The translations under genes were made by a program, and so were the position numbers. This document shows positions 13,130 through 25,375 of a stretch of 64,000 nucleotides of DNA, one piece after another. This DNA is from Lunularia cruciata. Lineage: Eukaryota; Streptophyta; Marchantiopsida; Lunulariales; Lunulariaceae. The stretch spans positions 26,948,552 to 27,012,551 of the forward strand of contig OX419756.1 of the NCBI GenBank assembly GCA_948567375.1. Reading direction: 5' to 3'. Under the pieces are notes generated by a model. The model saw nothing but the letters and a program-made list of their open reading frames with translations, had not been told where the DNA came from and made no database searches. Numbering within the stretch: position 1 is the stretch's first letter; each line of letters starts with the position of its first letter.

Positions 13130-13500
13130 TTGTTCATACTTGTAGCAAACCGAGGAGTGAAATGAGAGGATGGAAAATCAAAGAAGAAGATCATATAAGA
13201 ACTCTCAAGTAAGGGAAATTTTATATGCCTAGCTTAAGCTTGGGCTTTGGTATTTATAATTAACCTAACTACAAGGCCCCCAAGAATTTGTAAGGAAGGT
13301 TCCTTCTAGAATTTGCCTTACTTGGGGTGCAAGCTAAACTAGTTGTTTACTTGGCATGCAAACTAAGCTAACCATTCAATTGGCATACAAGTTACTCAAC
13401 CCTTGAAAATATTTTAGAAGCTTCTTAGATGCTTCAAGAACATTCTTCAAGTCTCTTAGCTATATGTTAATTCTACAAACTATTATTACATATTATTACA
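13130..13500 (-). mobile_element. LTR-like repeat, family 2 (heat-shock-element type), copy 1
   Basis: Read on the minus strand it begins TGTAATAATATG at 13500. It then has clustered GAA/TTC pentamers and the conserved TATA block ATAAATACCAAAGCC (about 13244-13258), followed by TACTTGAGAGTT. The same order occurs at 26269-26716 (+) and 55330-55740 (-). The perfect three-unit element TTCaaGAAcaTTC is at 13433-13445. The 3' boundary is approximate. Confidence 0.6.
13433..13445. promoter_or_regulatory. Perfect heat-shock element TTCnnGAAnnTTC in LTR family 2
   Basis: TTCAAGAACATTC matches the three-pentamer heat-shock factor site exactly. It lies about 180 bp upstream of the LTR's TATA box in minus-strand sense. 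Function is inferred from the match and from its presence in the sister LTRs. Confidence 0.5.
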
Positions 13501-13985
13501 CCAATCATTGAATTTTATGAATTTCTTGTTTTCTTATCCTCCTCATCTATAAGTTCATATTTTTGGATTATTGCCTTACCTTTGGATTATTGCCTTACCT
13601 TTTTAGTAGACAATTGGATGCTAGTGGTTGTGGAACTCCTTTCTCTGCAACATGGTCAAAAGGTTTAACCTCATGTAGAAGTAAATGGTAAAGGATGCAC
13701 TATAGGTTGCTCTGTTGTAGTCTTCCAATTATTTGAGCTAGCTCTTGTTCTACACATAAAACATATAAGCTTAGTTCATATATTCTCCTTTGTACATATA
13801 TTTGAAAAAAATAGCTTGGTTGTTGTTAAGATAGGCTTTTCTCTTTGTTGTTAAGATAGGTTGTTCACTTTGCTTTGAAAAGATTCATAATCACCTCCAA
13901 TATTGCACTTTGTGCAAGGTAACTTCCTACTCTCCACTTGTTGTTAATTCTTGAATCCTTGAGAAGGAGGTAGTGTATTTTCTTG

Positions 13986-14571
13986 TGTAATCTTTTGAGG
14001 ATAGGATACCGCATGAGACCGCAGGAGACCAAGCTTCACTCTCAATACTCTCATGTCCCAAAGGAGCACATTGACTTTATTGTATAGCAAAGAGGATTCT
14101 CTCAAAGGAAGCTCCACCCTTGGATCAAATACATGGATAGGTGATATGTGAGCAAGCTCTATCCTTAGATTAGTTGCATGCATGGGTGACATGTTAGCTC
14201 TAATCCTATTTAGTTGGTCAAATGATCTTTGATTAGAAGGAATATTTAAGGAATCTTCCTAAAGGAATCTCATAATTGCATGGATGAGGTACCATTGGAA
14301 AGCTCTTGACAAGATAGACAAGGGGGAGAAGGCTAACCCTTTCACTCTTGGGGGCAAACCTTGTACACTTTCAAGGCCTAATTCATCCGTTTAGGCCTCT
14401 AAAATTAGCTCTACAGTTTTCAAATTGTTTTCAACTCTTGCCCTATAAATAGAATTAATTTTTTGGTGACACCTCTATCAGATCTATTTAGCATATGATA
14501 CAAAAAATCCTTTTAAATGTTACCAATCCAATTTTCACCTCTAGATAATATGTCTAGTTATTGGTATTACA
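13986..14571 (-). repeat. 3' LTR of the Ty3/gypsy element (LTR family 1)
   Basis: 586 bp. On the plus strand it runs from TGTAATCTTT to GGTATTACA, so it has the inverted TGTAAT...ATTACA ends shared by all family members. The polypurine tract abuts its element-sense start at 14572. Confidence 0.92.
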
Positions 14572-14585
14572 AACCTCCCCACTTT
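14572..14585 (-). promoter_or_regulatory. Polypurine tract of the Ty3/gypsy element
   Basis: Minus-strand AAAGTGGGGAGGTT lies directly before the 3' LTR start TGTAATACC, the expected position for the plus-strand DNA primer. A similar GGGGAGGTT precedes the LTR at 35140. Confidence 0.8.
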
Positions 14586-14999
14586 CAAGATGCAATGTCC
14601 TCATTGCAAAGCTATTACTCAAAAGGTTTCACTAAAACAAGTGCATTGGTCAAGTTGGCTATTGGCTCTCAAGTTACTTCATATAGTGGGTACTCTTTCC
14701 ATTGTACAAGATATTCCACATGCGGATGGTAGTACCACAAATGTATTTTTGGAGAATGCATTTGACTTCATATTCTTCCATGTCATTAATTAATGTTGGA
14801 CAAGGTCAAATTTCTTGTATAGAAGAAAAGTGGGGTGGTCATGGTGCATATTTTCATAGTAAGGAAACATGGAATATTGGATAGATCTTCAAGTGTGGCG
14901 GTAGCTCAAGGTGATATGCCTCTTTGCCAATTCAACAAAGGATGGGAAAGGTCCAATAAAATAAGGGTTGAGCTTGTGAGTGTCAACTAACATGAGTTT

Positions 15000-15760
15000 G
15001 GTTGTTGATACACGGACTTGATCTCCAAAATTGAACTCCATGTGCCAACAATATGCATTTGCATACTATTTTTATCAATTTTGGGCAATTTGCAAATTTT
15101 GTTTAGCGTTCTACACTCCTTGTTGGATTCTAGAAACAAAAGCATTAATGGCATCTACCTTGGTATCCATTGATGGATCATCATCAAGCTCAAAGGTGTG
15201 AAAGGATGCTCTCCATATATGAGGAAGTATAATATGGCATGCATAGATGCATTCACTAAATTGTTGTACGCAAATTCCACTAGTGGCAATAAGATATCTC
15301 ACCTTTCTTGCTCCTCTAGGATGAAGCCTAGAAGCATGTTTTCAATAGTGCAATTAGCCTACTTGATTTGTCCATTGATCTATGGATGGTAAGTCATGGA
15401 CATGGCTAATTTGTTTTTGAAGAAACCAAATAGTGTTCTCCAAAACAAACTAGTGAATTGAGTGCTTCTTTCAATTATGAGCACTCAAGACAAGCCATGG
15501 TGAGAAAAGACTACATCTAAATAAAATTGAGCTAATTGTGGACCAATCACATCCTTGGTGGTAGGACACACATGAATCACTTTGTTAAATTGGTCAAAAA
15601 AATTTATAATGGAGTCAAACCTTGAGGTGGTCTTGTGCAATTCAAAAAACTAGATCCATGCTTACTTATTCCTAATATTGTGTAAGTGTAGGAAGGGGTT
15701 GAAGGATTCATATGGGAGCTTGATTAGAAGCTTAATTTTGCTGAAAGGAAAGACAGCTTT
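15000..15760 (-). pseudogene. Integrase C-terminal half of the Ty3/gypsy element (broken)
   Basis: The minus-strand translation near 15400-15110 reads ISYHPSIDGQ, the core-domain YHPQTDGQ motif with changes, then LVEFAYNN, then DDPSMDTKVDAINAFVSRIQ. Below 15110 the typical C-terminal segment with LNPYFIGPF follows. Stops and frame changes interrupt it. It catalysed insertion of the element's DNA when intact. Confidence 0.75.
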
Positions 15761-15999
15761 GAACGTACTCCATCACATTGTTGCTCATCTTGGGCTAATA
15801 ATAATGGCATTTGGCTGCATCCAAGGTCCACTCCAACCTAACATGCAAAAGAAAAATCATGACATTTTGCTATGATGGTGGTTCTCATGTACGTTTCATT
15901 TAGGATCCATAACCTACCATCACAAAAAGAAAGTCCTTGGGTACTGGTGACACCTTTGGATGATCAAGCTCATACAATTTGTGGGTTAATTTTTGCAGC

Positions 16000-16360
16000 A
16001 ATAGAAATCTTTGGCCAAAATTCAAGGTTCATCTTGACCTCTACCACCATATTATTTACCATAATCATTCAAGTAAATGCATCTACAAGTTGTTTCTTAC
16101 CTTTCACAGAGTTGCATTTTATTGGTAATAGCATTTGAGAGAAATATGCAATTGGGTGCCATTTGTCATGCCACTCTTGTTGTAAGACTACTCCTATTGC
16201 TACACCTGATGCATCTATAGCTAACTTGATTGGACTTTTTAGGTCTTAACATTTCAAGATTGATGCATGTTGTAATGCATCATTCAAGTCCTAAAAGGCC
16301 AATTTTGTGTTATTTCCACTACTTGGCAACTTTTCCTTGCCAAGTGTAATTAGAGGCTAT
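16000..16360 (-). pseudogene. RNase H region of the Ty3/gypsy pol (broken)
   Basis: The minus-strand reading gives PIKLAIDASGVAIGVVLQQ, the hallmark start of gypsy RNase H with its first catalytic Asp, followed by HPIAYFSQML. It is preceded by RT and followed by integrase, as in Ty3/gypsy pol. Confidence 0.8.
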
Positions 16361-16783
16361 GCAACCTTAAAGAAGTCCTTGATAAATCAACAATAGAACC
16401 ACATCAATCCTAAGAAACTCTTGAGAGTTGAGTTTGATATTTTAGAGTGGTCCATTTCTTAATAATCTCTTTTTTATCTATTAACCCTTGGATACTTTTA
16501 TACAATGCATTTACTTTATACTCTCAGTAGTCTACTTCAAACTTGCTAAACTCACACTTTGATAGTTTGGCATACAATTGATTTTGTCATAGAATCTAGA
16601 AGACTTCTTGTAGATGTTGCTTGTATTCCATCATTATCTTATTGTAGACAAGAATATCATCTAGGAAAATGATAACAAATTTATCCAAGTATGGACAAAA
16701 TATATCATTCATCAAACTCATGAAATTGACCAGTGTGTTGGTGAGGCCAAATAGCATCAGTAGGTACTCAAAGTGACCATACC

Positions 16784-17532
16784 TGTAATACTCCAAGGAC
16801 AAGAGAAGAGAGAAAACACAGATTGCACACTCAAACATTTGATGCCCCAAGGGAGCACCTTCTCTTTATTACATAGACAAAGATGATCTCCTCCAAGGAA
16901 GCTCCACCATAGGATTAGGGACATAGATAGGTGACATGTTAGCAAGCTCCACCCTTGGATTACTTCCTTTGATGGATGACATGTCTGGTCTAGGTCCTAT
17001 TTGGTTGGTCAAACAAGCTTTGACCGGAGGGAATCTTTTAGGGAATCTTCCTATAGGAATGTCATGTGAATCTTAGAATCACGTGAGTAAGGTACCATTG
17101 GAAAGCTCTCAATGAGACAAAGTAGGGGGGGAGGGAAGGCCAACCTTTCCTCTGGTGGGGAGAATGTGCACATTTTTGAGGCCTAATTCATCCATTTAGG
17201 CCTCCGAAATTGCCTTCAAAGATTTTAGGCATACTTCGGTTCCTACTCTATTAGTAGAAGTCCACTTTTTGTGATACTTCTTTCTGATCTGTTTAGTACA
17301 TCATGTGTAAAATCCTTCCAGATGTTACTAAACCAATTCTCACCTTTAAATCATATGTCTAGCTATTGGTTCTAAGGTTCTCAAGTCTATTTTGGTTTCT
17401 GCCCTATTAGTAGAAGTACTCTTTTGGTGATACTTCTATCTTATCTATTTTGACCATCATGTATAATATCATTCTAGATGTTACCAAACCAAATTTCACA
17501 TCTAGATCATATGGCTAGCTCTTGGTATTACA
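16784..17532 (-). mobile_element. Nested solo LTR (family 1) with 5-bp target duplication and internal duplication
   Basis: Inserted in the RT of the older element. The flanks ATACC (16779-16783) and ATACC (17533-17537) are identical. Ends are TGTAATACTCC and GGTATTACA. It is 749 bp long rather than about 590 because a 156-bp segment near its right end is tandemly duplicated (units about 17220-17375 and 17376-17532). No internal region is present, so it is a solo LTR left by recombination. Confidence 0.92.
17220..17532. repeat. 156-bp tandem duplication inside the nested LTR
   Basis: CTATTAG occurs at 17248 and 17404, and GATGTTAC at 17321 and 17477, a constant offset of 156 bp. Both units contain the LTR end sequence up to CTAGCTATTGG or CTAGCTCTTGG. 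Confidence 0.85.
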
Positions 17533-18732
17533 ATACCTCATTCAAAAGGCCATTTTGTGGATGTCATCTTTTGCAATATGGATTTGGTTGTAATCGCTCT
17601 GCATATCAAGTTTGGTAAAGTGTTTTGCCCCATTGAGTTGATCAAATGGGTCATCCATGTGAGGTAAGGGATGTTTTACTACATTGAGTTGATCAAACAA
17701 GTCATCCATGTGGAGTAAGGAGTATTGGTCTTCACCATTTGTTGATTTAGGCCCTAATAGTCAATGCACATGCACATTGTATCATCCTTTTTCTTCACAA
17801 ACAAGACATGAGTCTCATATGGTGATATGTTGGGTGGATAAAACACTTTCTATAGTATATCCTTGATTTAAGCCTTACATTTCTCTAATTAATGAGTTGA
17901 AAGTCAATGTGTGGCCTTACAAGGAGGTGTCTTCCCATGAATTATCTGAATTTTATGATCTACTCTCTTTTTTGGTGGTAATCTTGAGGGTGGGTCATTT
18001 GAGAAGACATCTTGAAACTCAAAGACCACATCTTTCAATTTCTCAAGAACTTATCCATTGAGTTGTGAATTTTGGACTTCTCTTATTAGGCCCATGAAAA
18101 TTTTATTTGTCTAAGAAATAGCTATTGTCCTTATGACATATAGAGGTAATTCTTGCTTGTGTGCTCTCTCTTTAACCCCGATGATCTTCCATTAGCAAAT
18201 TCTCACTATTTTCTTCTTCCAATCTACCATGGGGTTGTAGTGCTCCATCTATGGTATACATAAGATTGCATCATAATGAGCTAACCATATCAGTTGCCAC
18301 TTAATTACTTATTGATACTCTCTTACAAAGAGTGTTACCTTTATAGGTAATGGTTCAGTCCTCTCTATTTGCCCATTGGGAAATTCTATGTCTTCATTCT
18401 AATCCTTCTCTAAATACATCCCTAACCTTTTTGCAATAGAGCAAGACAACAAATTATTTATTGCTTTAGGATCTATCTATACTCTCACCTTATTACATTC
18501 TAGGTTTTCATTTACAATAATCAATTGTGAGTTTGTCTTCCTCAATCTCTACGCACTTGTCCTCTTCCTTCTCCCACTTTTTTGCTTCTCCATTGAGCCA
18601 ATAAGGCCGTGAGATACATTTACTGGCAATCTTTATTTCCCAATGTGATTTCTACATCCTCTTCTTTGATTTATCTCTCTAGGTTGTTCAAAGATTGCTT
18701 GTATGAAGGTCAAGTGCCTTTAGGAAACCAAT

Positions 18733-18777
18733 ACAAAAATTGATGATTAGGTACCCAACTTGGCTGTAATTATAACA
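18733..18777 (-). pseudogene. Degenerate gag CCHC zinc knuckle of the Ty3/gypsy element
   Basis: The minus-strand frame 18885-18688 contains CYNYSQVGYLIINFC. Spacing matches C-x2-C-x4-H-x4-C exactly, but the second Cys and the His are both Tyr, so zinc binding is lost. It lies between the primer site and RT, where gag/nucleocapsid belongs. Confidence 0.6.
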
Positions 18778-19236
18778 AACAATGTGTTTTGCTTGAGTCC
18801 CTTCTCCTTGTGGGACCACATCTCTCCTTTTTTTGACCCATCCTATTCTCCTTAAATCAGTTGTGCTCCTCATTCTCAAAATCAAATGTTGCCTAATTCC
18901 GTAGGAATTGATCTATCAAAATGTTGTGTTTTAGCTCGATAATGTTGAGTTGGGACTACTCCCTCACCTCCTCCAAGCACACTTTTTATTCTCTAAGCAC
19001 AAGCAATGGCTTCAAAAACCCATGCAAGGATTTTGTACTACTACTTCTTGGCAAATTCACTCTTTTAACACTTGTTTGAAATTATTCAAGGCTTCTATTG
19101 GACTCGTATTGATTGTTGCAACCTATAGATCAAGGAATACCTCCGCATACTCTTGTTCACTATTATTTTGCTTCAAACCCCATAGTTGGGTTTTGTGAGC
19201 TAGCATATCCCTCACTTATGATGAATGTCTAATGGC

Positions 19237-19782
19237 TATTATGGTAGTGCACTATGGGGTAAGAAGGCAAGGAACCCTAATTCTATCATACTCTTCCAAG
19301 GCTAACACTCCAAGACTCAAACAATTACTCACTAGAGAACTCCATGAGAGAGATAGTTGTAAATGAAAGGATGATGAGTACCTCCTCACCTCTAGTTTAT
19401 ATACTTGTGAAATAGTTATGCACCAAAGTTACTAATTATTGGAGTAACTCAAGTTACTAGGCTAAAAGTCAAATAAATTCTAAAGGAATATCCATACTCA
19501 TGAGCAAAAAGGCTTGTGGGTTCAAGAGTTCTCAACGCTTTCTTCAAATCCAAACACTTAAGAATAATAGCAAGTCAATACACTAAAATCCAAAATAGTG
19601 GTGTTCATCTTTTTTCACTTCCTCTAAAGTAAAGTCCACTCTATCTTAGCTATGATTAACTTTAGATAATTATAACTATTGTAGAATCATCTTTTATCTC
19701 TATATAAATAATATATCTCAAGTACTTGTAATACCAAAGTAAATATCACAATAGCACATACATGCACAAATGGGTGTTACAT
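19237..19782. repeat. LTR-like dispersed repeat, family 4, copy 1
   Basis: Shares an ordered series of blocks with 51596-52346: TGCACTATGG/TGCACAATGG, CTCCAAGAC, TTACTNACTAGAGAACTC, TACTTGTGA/CACTTGTGA, and a shared ATGCACA...TTACA end. It lies inside the internal region of the Ty3/gypsy element, so it is probably nested. No target duplication was found. Boundaries are approximate. Confidence 0.45.
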
Positions 19783-20918
19783 TTTAGACCATCTACATAA
19801 ATATATAGATTATAAATTCTTCAATAGCCCTTCTTGCATGGCTATCCAAGTCACCTCTCTTCCTTTTGCTAACATTATTCATTCCCACTCATCATACCAT
19901 GTGAAGGCTTTATTGGTCGAGTATCCACATGCAAACATGCTTGCATAATGATTGGTGATTTAAGTTGTGAATAATTGAAAGTATTAATTAAATCTTGAAA
20001 TCTAGTTTTCCACTACTCTCATGGAATGTTGTCTATTGTAAGGCTTGATATTGCATATCTTCTTCATCTAAAATAACAATGTGGCCTCATTGTTGACCGA
20101 GGTTGGTGTCATTGGCATGAGTTACTCTCCATGTACTTTGGCTACAAGTATTGGATTTTGGATGACTCTCTTTTGTACATTGCTTGATCATTCCTAAAGA
20201 TACATACTTGACGTTGCAATACCTCCATGGTCATCTTAATCTCTCAAAACTCATTCAACATCCCTTATATTCCTTACATCAACTCCTTTAACTATGGATT
20301 CATGATTCCTACACACAATAACTACTCAATTGCTACTTCTTACTTCAATAGAGGGTTAATTTGATCACTCAAGAGGGAGCACAAACCATTGGGACTACCA
20401 TTGGAACTTTGGAGGCTATAACTTGTTAATAATATTCCTCATCAAAATTATGGATTGCAAAATCCTTAAATATTACTTTTGATCTAACCACAAAATGGAT
20501 TTCTACTTGAGTGTAGAAAAGTGCAGGATTTGGTATTCAAATATCCATCATAATAGAATGTAGATCATCAAATTTTACTCTATCATAGATAACTATAGTC
20601 AAAATCACTAGGTTTGGTGAATTCATTGCTATATCCATGAACTCTACTCCAAAATGTAAAACATGATACTCTCATTTGCTCACATTGGATGTACATAATC
20701 TTGATATGGAATGGACTTAAGAATGGGAAGTGTGGTGCCAAATATTATTCTCCTATAGCCTCTATCCCATCCACTTTAACCTATCTTCTATCCCATCCTC
20801 CTTTAATACACTCCTAATTTATCTATTATACTATGGTTTCTCTCCTCCAAATCACTCAGTCTCAATAGCCCATGTTCATCCAAGAGTGATGATCCACTCT
20901 CTTGGATTGAAACATCTA

Positions 20919-20929
20919 CTCTGATACCA
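20919..20929 (-). promoter_or_regulatory. Primer binding site for initiator tRNA-Met
   Basis: Minus-strand TGGTATCAGAG begins one base after the 5' LTR. It is the standard plant retrotransposon primer site complementary to the 3' end of initiator tRNA-Met. It fixes the element's orientation. Confidence 0.93.
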
Positions 20930-20930
20930 T

Positions 20931-21509
20931 TGTAATTTTCCAAGGATATGAGACCACAAGAAAAGAAACATCAAGCTTCACACTCAAGACTCCGATGCTC
21001 TAGAGGAGCACCTTGACTTTATTATATAACAAAGAAGATTCCTTCAAAGGAAGCTCCACCCTTGGATCAAATACATGGATAGATGACATGTCGATGAGCT
21101 CTACCTTGGATTAGTTGCATGCATGGGTGACATGTTAGTTTTGATCCTATCTGGTTGGTCAACAAGTTTTTACCAAATAGAATCTTTAGAGAATCTTCTT
21201 ATAAAAATCTCATGATTACATGGATGAAGTACCATTAGAAATGTCTCAATGAGACAGATAAGGTGGAGTGAAGGCTAGCTTATTCTCTCCTTAGGGAAAA
21301 TATGAACATTTTCAGGCCCAATTCATCCATTTAGGCCTACAAATTAGATCATAAGTTTTTTGGCTATTTTTGGCTCATGCCTTGTAAGTAGAAGTACTCT
21401 TTTAGTGACACCTCTGTCTAATCTACCTAGCCCAACATATATAACATCTTTCCATATATATAAAGCTAATTTTCACCTTTAGATGATATGTCTATCTATT
21501 TGTATTGCA
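20931..21509 (-). repeat. 5' LTR of the Ty3/gypsy element (LTR family 1)
   Basis: 579 bp. On the plus strand it runs from TGTAATTTTCC to TGTATTGCA. It aligns along its length with 13986-14571 but with many differences, so the insertion is old. Confidence 0.92.
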
Positions 21510-21514
21510 TCTTG

Positions 21515-23640
21515 TTTGGTGTATTGAGATTGATAGTCATTGCTTTAGCTTGAAATTTCTATGCCAAGAACATTCTTCCAATTCTACTTTATTTATGCCA
21601 ATAAGTTTCCTTGGAGGTCTCTTAGCTCCTTCTTCTCATCTCTTGGATGATAAAGGCATCACTTAATTCGCAATTCCACAACAAGAATGCAAGGTGCTTG
21701 CTCTAGATCACATCACTTTAGCGATAGACCTCCCACTTTGAAGCTAAGAGCTTGGAGGATAACATCAAAGATCTTCTTCTATTGCTTTGGTGTGAATGCT
21801 TTTTTTCTTATCAAATGTTTTTTGGGTACAAAGGCAAAGTTTGGACAACTAAAAATGCATTAAAGAACTATGAAGGCTTGCTAAGACTTAAAGTCTTTGA
21901 GCTCACACAGACTGATGGGCAAAATGTGAAATTAAGAAGTGATAACTTGGTTTTATAACCAGAATTTTCAGTCATCATTCTTCAATGTACAAATATTCAT
22001 TCAACCATCACTCTTTGCACATGCAAGCCCTTGAATGTGAACAATCTTTGGAAGTAGTTCTTTATCAAAGTGGTGGTGCATTCAAATTAGATTCATTCAA
22101 ACAAGTAATATAGGACAATTTTGTTCAATCTCTTTTTCAAAGGCTTCACAAGATAATATGTATAAGAGAAGGTAGGACAAGTGGAAGGATTGGATAGAGA
22201 AGAGCCAAACCATGTACAAGGAGAACACAAACAAGGTGAAAAGAATTATGCAAGAAAATCTACAAAGTGGAGAGGAAGAACAGTTCTTTATGTGTATACT
22301 ATATCCAATATGAAGAGGATATTTTGACGTTATAGGATGACTTGAGATCCCTTTAGTTTGAACATAAGTAGAAGCAGCAAGTGTATGAAGAGCAACTCAA
22401 GGCAAGGACAAAGAAGTTGTAAGTATTTGGGGAGAGTTAGAGACAACCAAGATTAGAGTATTCACCTTGGAAGTACAAATGTCCAAGTACAAGAAGGAGG
22501 TAGCCACACAACTTGAATGGACTGCCAAAGAGCTTGCAAAGCATAAAGAGAAGAATGCAAATGATCAACCCTAAATGTGAGAGGGTGTAGAGAAGGAGGT
22601 GGAGACCATGAACAAAAACTCAAAAGACAAGAAGGAAAAGGTCCTCCAAGAACTAAAAGAATTTTGAGATCAATTAGTAGGAATTATGGAGGATGTAGTT
22701 AAAGGTAAGATGGAGAAGACCAAATTAGATGAGTTGAAGTTGTAAGTGCAAAAGCTAGAAGCAAAGAAGGACGAAGACAAAAGATAGATAAGCTATTAGA
22801 CTTTGAAAATACACAAAAAGAAAGTCCATTGAAACTTGTGACACCTACATCTTAGTCATAACATATTATAAAGAAATGACCAAGCTTCTTATTAGAATTT
22901 GTAGGTGCAAAGGTAGTTCTTTGTAGTAGTATCTTAGACCAAAGACACTTCATTGAAATTTTTCTTTAAGGTTGTTTATAATCTTCGTAATTGTAAGACC
23001 TTTCTAGATGCACCCTTTAGAGTAGTAAGTCTGAAGGAGACCAAAACTACTAGTTTTTTTTTGTGAAGAATTGATACCTTTCCTAATGTATGTAAGATGC
23101 CTATTTAACCTACAATGAGTAGTTAGGATAAGTTAAAGGTGAGATTGTCAATATACAATGAAAATGAGTCAAGAAAGCTTTTGGGCTTCCTTAACCATTA
23201 GATTTATCTGGCTTAGAGTAAGAATTATTTTTTGGACCATTGGTCTAGTTGTAAGTAATTCATTCAATCCTCTAAATAGAATTAAACAAAAAAGCCAACA
23301 TCCCTTTGTCATTATTATTTGTCTTTGGTGAGAAGTGGTGAGCAACTTTGTAGTGTGAACACAAGAGCTTGAGTGGTAGTAACTATTTGTACTTGTGATT
23401 AGATTATGGGATCCTTGATTGTTCAGAACGAGTTGAGCAATGCATTGATAGATAAAAAAATGAGCTTTAATGTTGAAAGTATGATTGAATCAAAAGGTAA
23501 AGTACTACTATCAATTCAAAGTGCCTTTAGAATTGTGTCGTTTGGAAACAATAGCACACTATCTTTGGAGTTGAATGTCTTTGTAGCAAAGAAGCCCCTT
23601 CTTAGATGATTGGATCATCACCTTCATGAAATAGTTGAAC
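21515..23640 (+). pseudogene. Decayed element with Lys/Glu-rich coiled-coil-like frame (copy 2)
   Basis: The plus strand from 22140 to 22860 translates, in pieces, to Lys/Glu-rich heptad-like sequence. The clearest run is at about 22425-22575, with LEVQMSKYKKEVATQLEW and KELAKHKEKN. A second piece near 22580-22790 reads KEKVLQELKEF. Frequent stops break it. Flanking sequence 21780-21980 matches 29400-29600 in the same orientation, and 22830-23120 matches 9290-9530 inverted. A 67-codon open frame at 23406-23609 is unrecognised. No function is assigned; a gag-like role is possible only by analogy. Confidence 0.4.
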
Positions 23641-25089
23641 CTCATTCTCACTAAAAGTGATCTTTTAATTCCCAATTTGCCATAGTTTGCCATATTTTGT
23701 GAGACTGCTCTCTTTTATGAGTCATCCATGCCCTATAGGCATGAATGAAGAATGCCCTATAGGTAATAAAGAATTGCTAATTATGAAACTTCTCTTTGAA
23801 TCTGGCCACTTCTAACTTGTATCCTTGATGGGACAACTTGTTTCTTATCCTTCTACCATTTCTTGGTCCACATTGGGTTATCACAAATGCACATTGATAG
23901 AATTCATTATGCATACAATGCAAGATGTATACTAATATAAAATTATGTTTTTACTAACATATAATTATGGTTTGCTTATATGCATATTATGCTCCAAGCA
24001 CACTTCTATATATTGACTATTTTTTACACATACTACATCATATATACTAATATGTACAAACAAATATTATTAGGCTTTATAATGCAATGTATATTAGCAT
24101 ATTACCTTATACATGCCTTGAGCATGTAATATGTAAAAATATATGTATGGAAAATATGTTCTACCTAATAGATGCACACTCATATGTTGCAATTAAGGTA
24201 TAATCTCCACGTAGTTTTAGCATTTTGTATATATAATATGGTCAAGAGGATTGAGACCATAATTCATTCTTTTATTTTTCAATGCATAGGTATTGGATAT
24301 AGAAGTTGAGCAAGAAATAAAGAAAAGATAAGGTGTCTACTCATTATGTGGTAGATAATGACAATAAATTAGTTTAGAGTAGAGTGAAGGAAAATATAAT
24401 GCCACAAGAAGACTGTTTATGCATTCAAAACATTATGGGATACAACAAGTCACTTTATTTTCTTAGTTATTAATTGGAATGAATATATCAACCCATTAAA
24501 ACAATGATTTATTATCTATGAGGAAAATAATTTTCTATTTTACAAATTCTTCTTAAATATTCTTGTATACTATAGTTAAATTATAACATTTTCAAGACTT
24601 TTCTATCTTACATTGTGATTTTAAAGTTCAATATCTTGAATTTTTTATTATATTAGCCAAATGATAATTTTTTGTCAAAATACTTAACTCAAAAAATCAG
24701 TTATTTTATAAATTAACTCCTTTTGGATAAGGATACAATATTGGAACATATGTTGAATTATTCTAATATAAATCTTGAAGTTTTTAATATTTCCTTTAGA
24801 AGTGTTCCCAAATGTTGTTAGTTGCTTAACCTATTAGGAAATCATAACAAATTATTTTCTGATTTGAGGTAAGTTTACTTCCTAATGATTTTTACCTTCT
24901 CACTATGATATGTCTCAAATAAATTGGCAGCTATCATTCATTGTTTATCATTACTCTTGCTTAATTTATTACAAGCCATTTGGTCTTATATTTTAATACT
25001 ACATGTTATCTTGGACAACCTCTATCATTTGTGAAAAACTAACATTTTATTTTAGAATCTATAGATATTTCTTGCAAAGGAAGTACTTA
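23641..25089. other. AT-rich intergenic spacer
   Basis: No gene recognised. Short palindromic AT-rich stretches (about 23900-24200) are present but not distinctive. Confidence 0.5.
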
Positions 25090-25375
25090 ACCTCTACTTG
25101 CAAAGATGATTGTAGGAAAAGGTTAAAACAATGAGGTTCTCCATTGTAATATGGTGAATGAGTTTTGCCAGAATACTAGTAAAGTTGATAAGAACAAGTT
25201 TTTCCCCTTGAGGATACGGGTTGAAATGCCTAGAAATGATAAGAAGTGTCACTATGTTGTTAGACATTTGTTTTGTCTCCTTTAACCCATCGGGCTTACT
25301 CATAGAAGAGTAAGTGTCAGCCCTTGTGGTGCACAATGAGAAATGAAAAACTAAAAGATCACTTTCAATATAACT

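Larger units (their letters stand above)
16596..17640 (-). pseudogene. Reverse transcriptase of the Ty3/gypsy element, split by a nested solo LTR
   Basis: The upstream half (17640-17533) reads as the conserved YNQIHIAKDDIHKMAF stretch. The downstream half (16783-16596) reads YGHFEYLLMLFGLTN and then FLDDILVYN, so the FLDD catalytic box is intact. The break between them is exactly the LTR at 16784-17532 with its ATACC duplication. Removing the LTR and one ATACC brings the two halves together. It also carries stop codons. Confidence 0.9.
13986..21509 (-). mobile_element. Ty3/gypsy LTR retrotransposon with both LTRs and 5-bp target duplication
   Basis: A 7.5-kb element on the minus strand. The 5' LTR is 20931-21509 and the 3' LTR is 13986-14571. 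Both flanks carry TCTTG (13981-13985 and 21510-21514), a perfect 5-bp target duplication. The primer binding site TGGTATCAGAG follows the 5' LTR and a polypurine tract precedes the 3' LTR. Internal domains in minus-strand order are a degenerate gag knuckle (18733-18777), RT (about 17640-16596), RNase H (about 16350-16000) and integrase (about 15420-15000). All frames carry stops. A solo LTR of the same family sits inside RT, and another LTR-like repeat (19237-19782) sits in the gag-side region. The element is dead but structurally legible. Confidence 0.92.
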
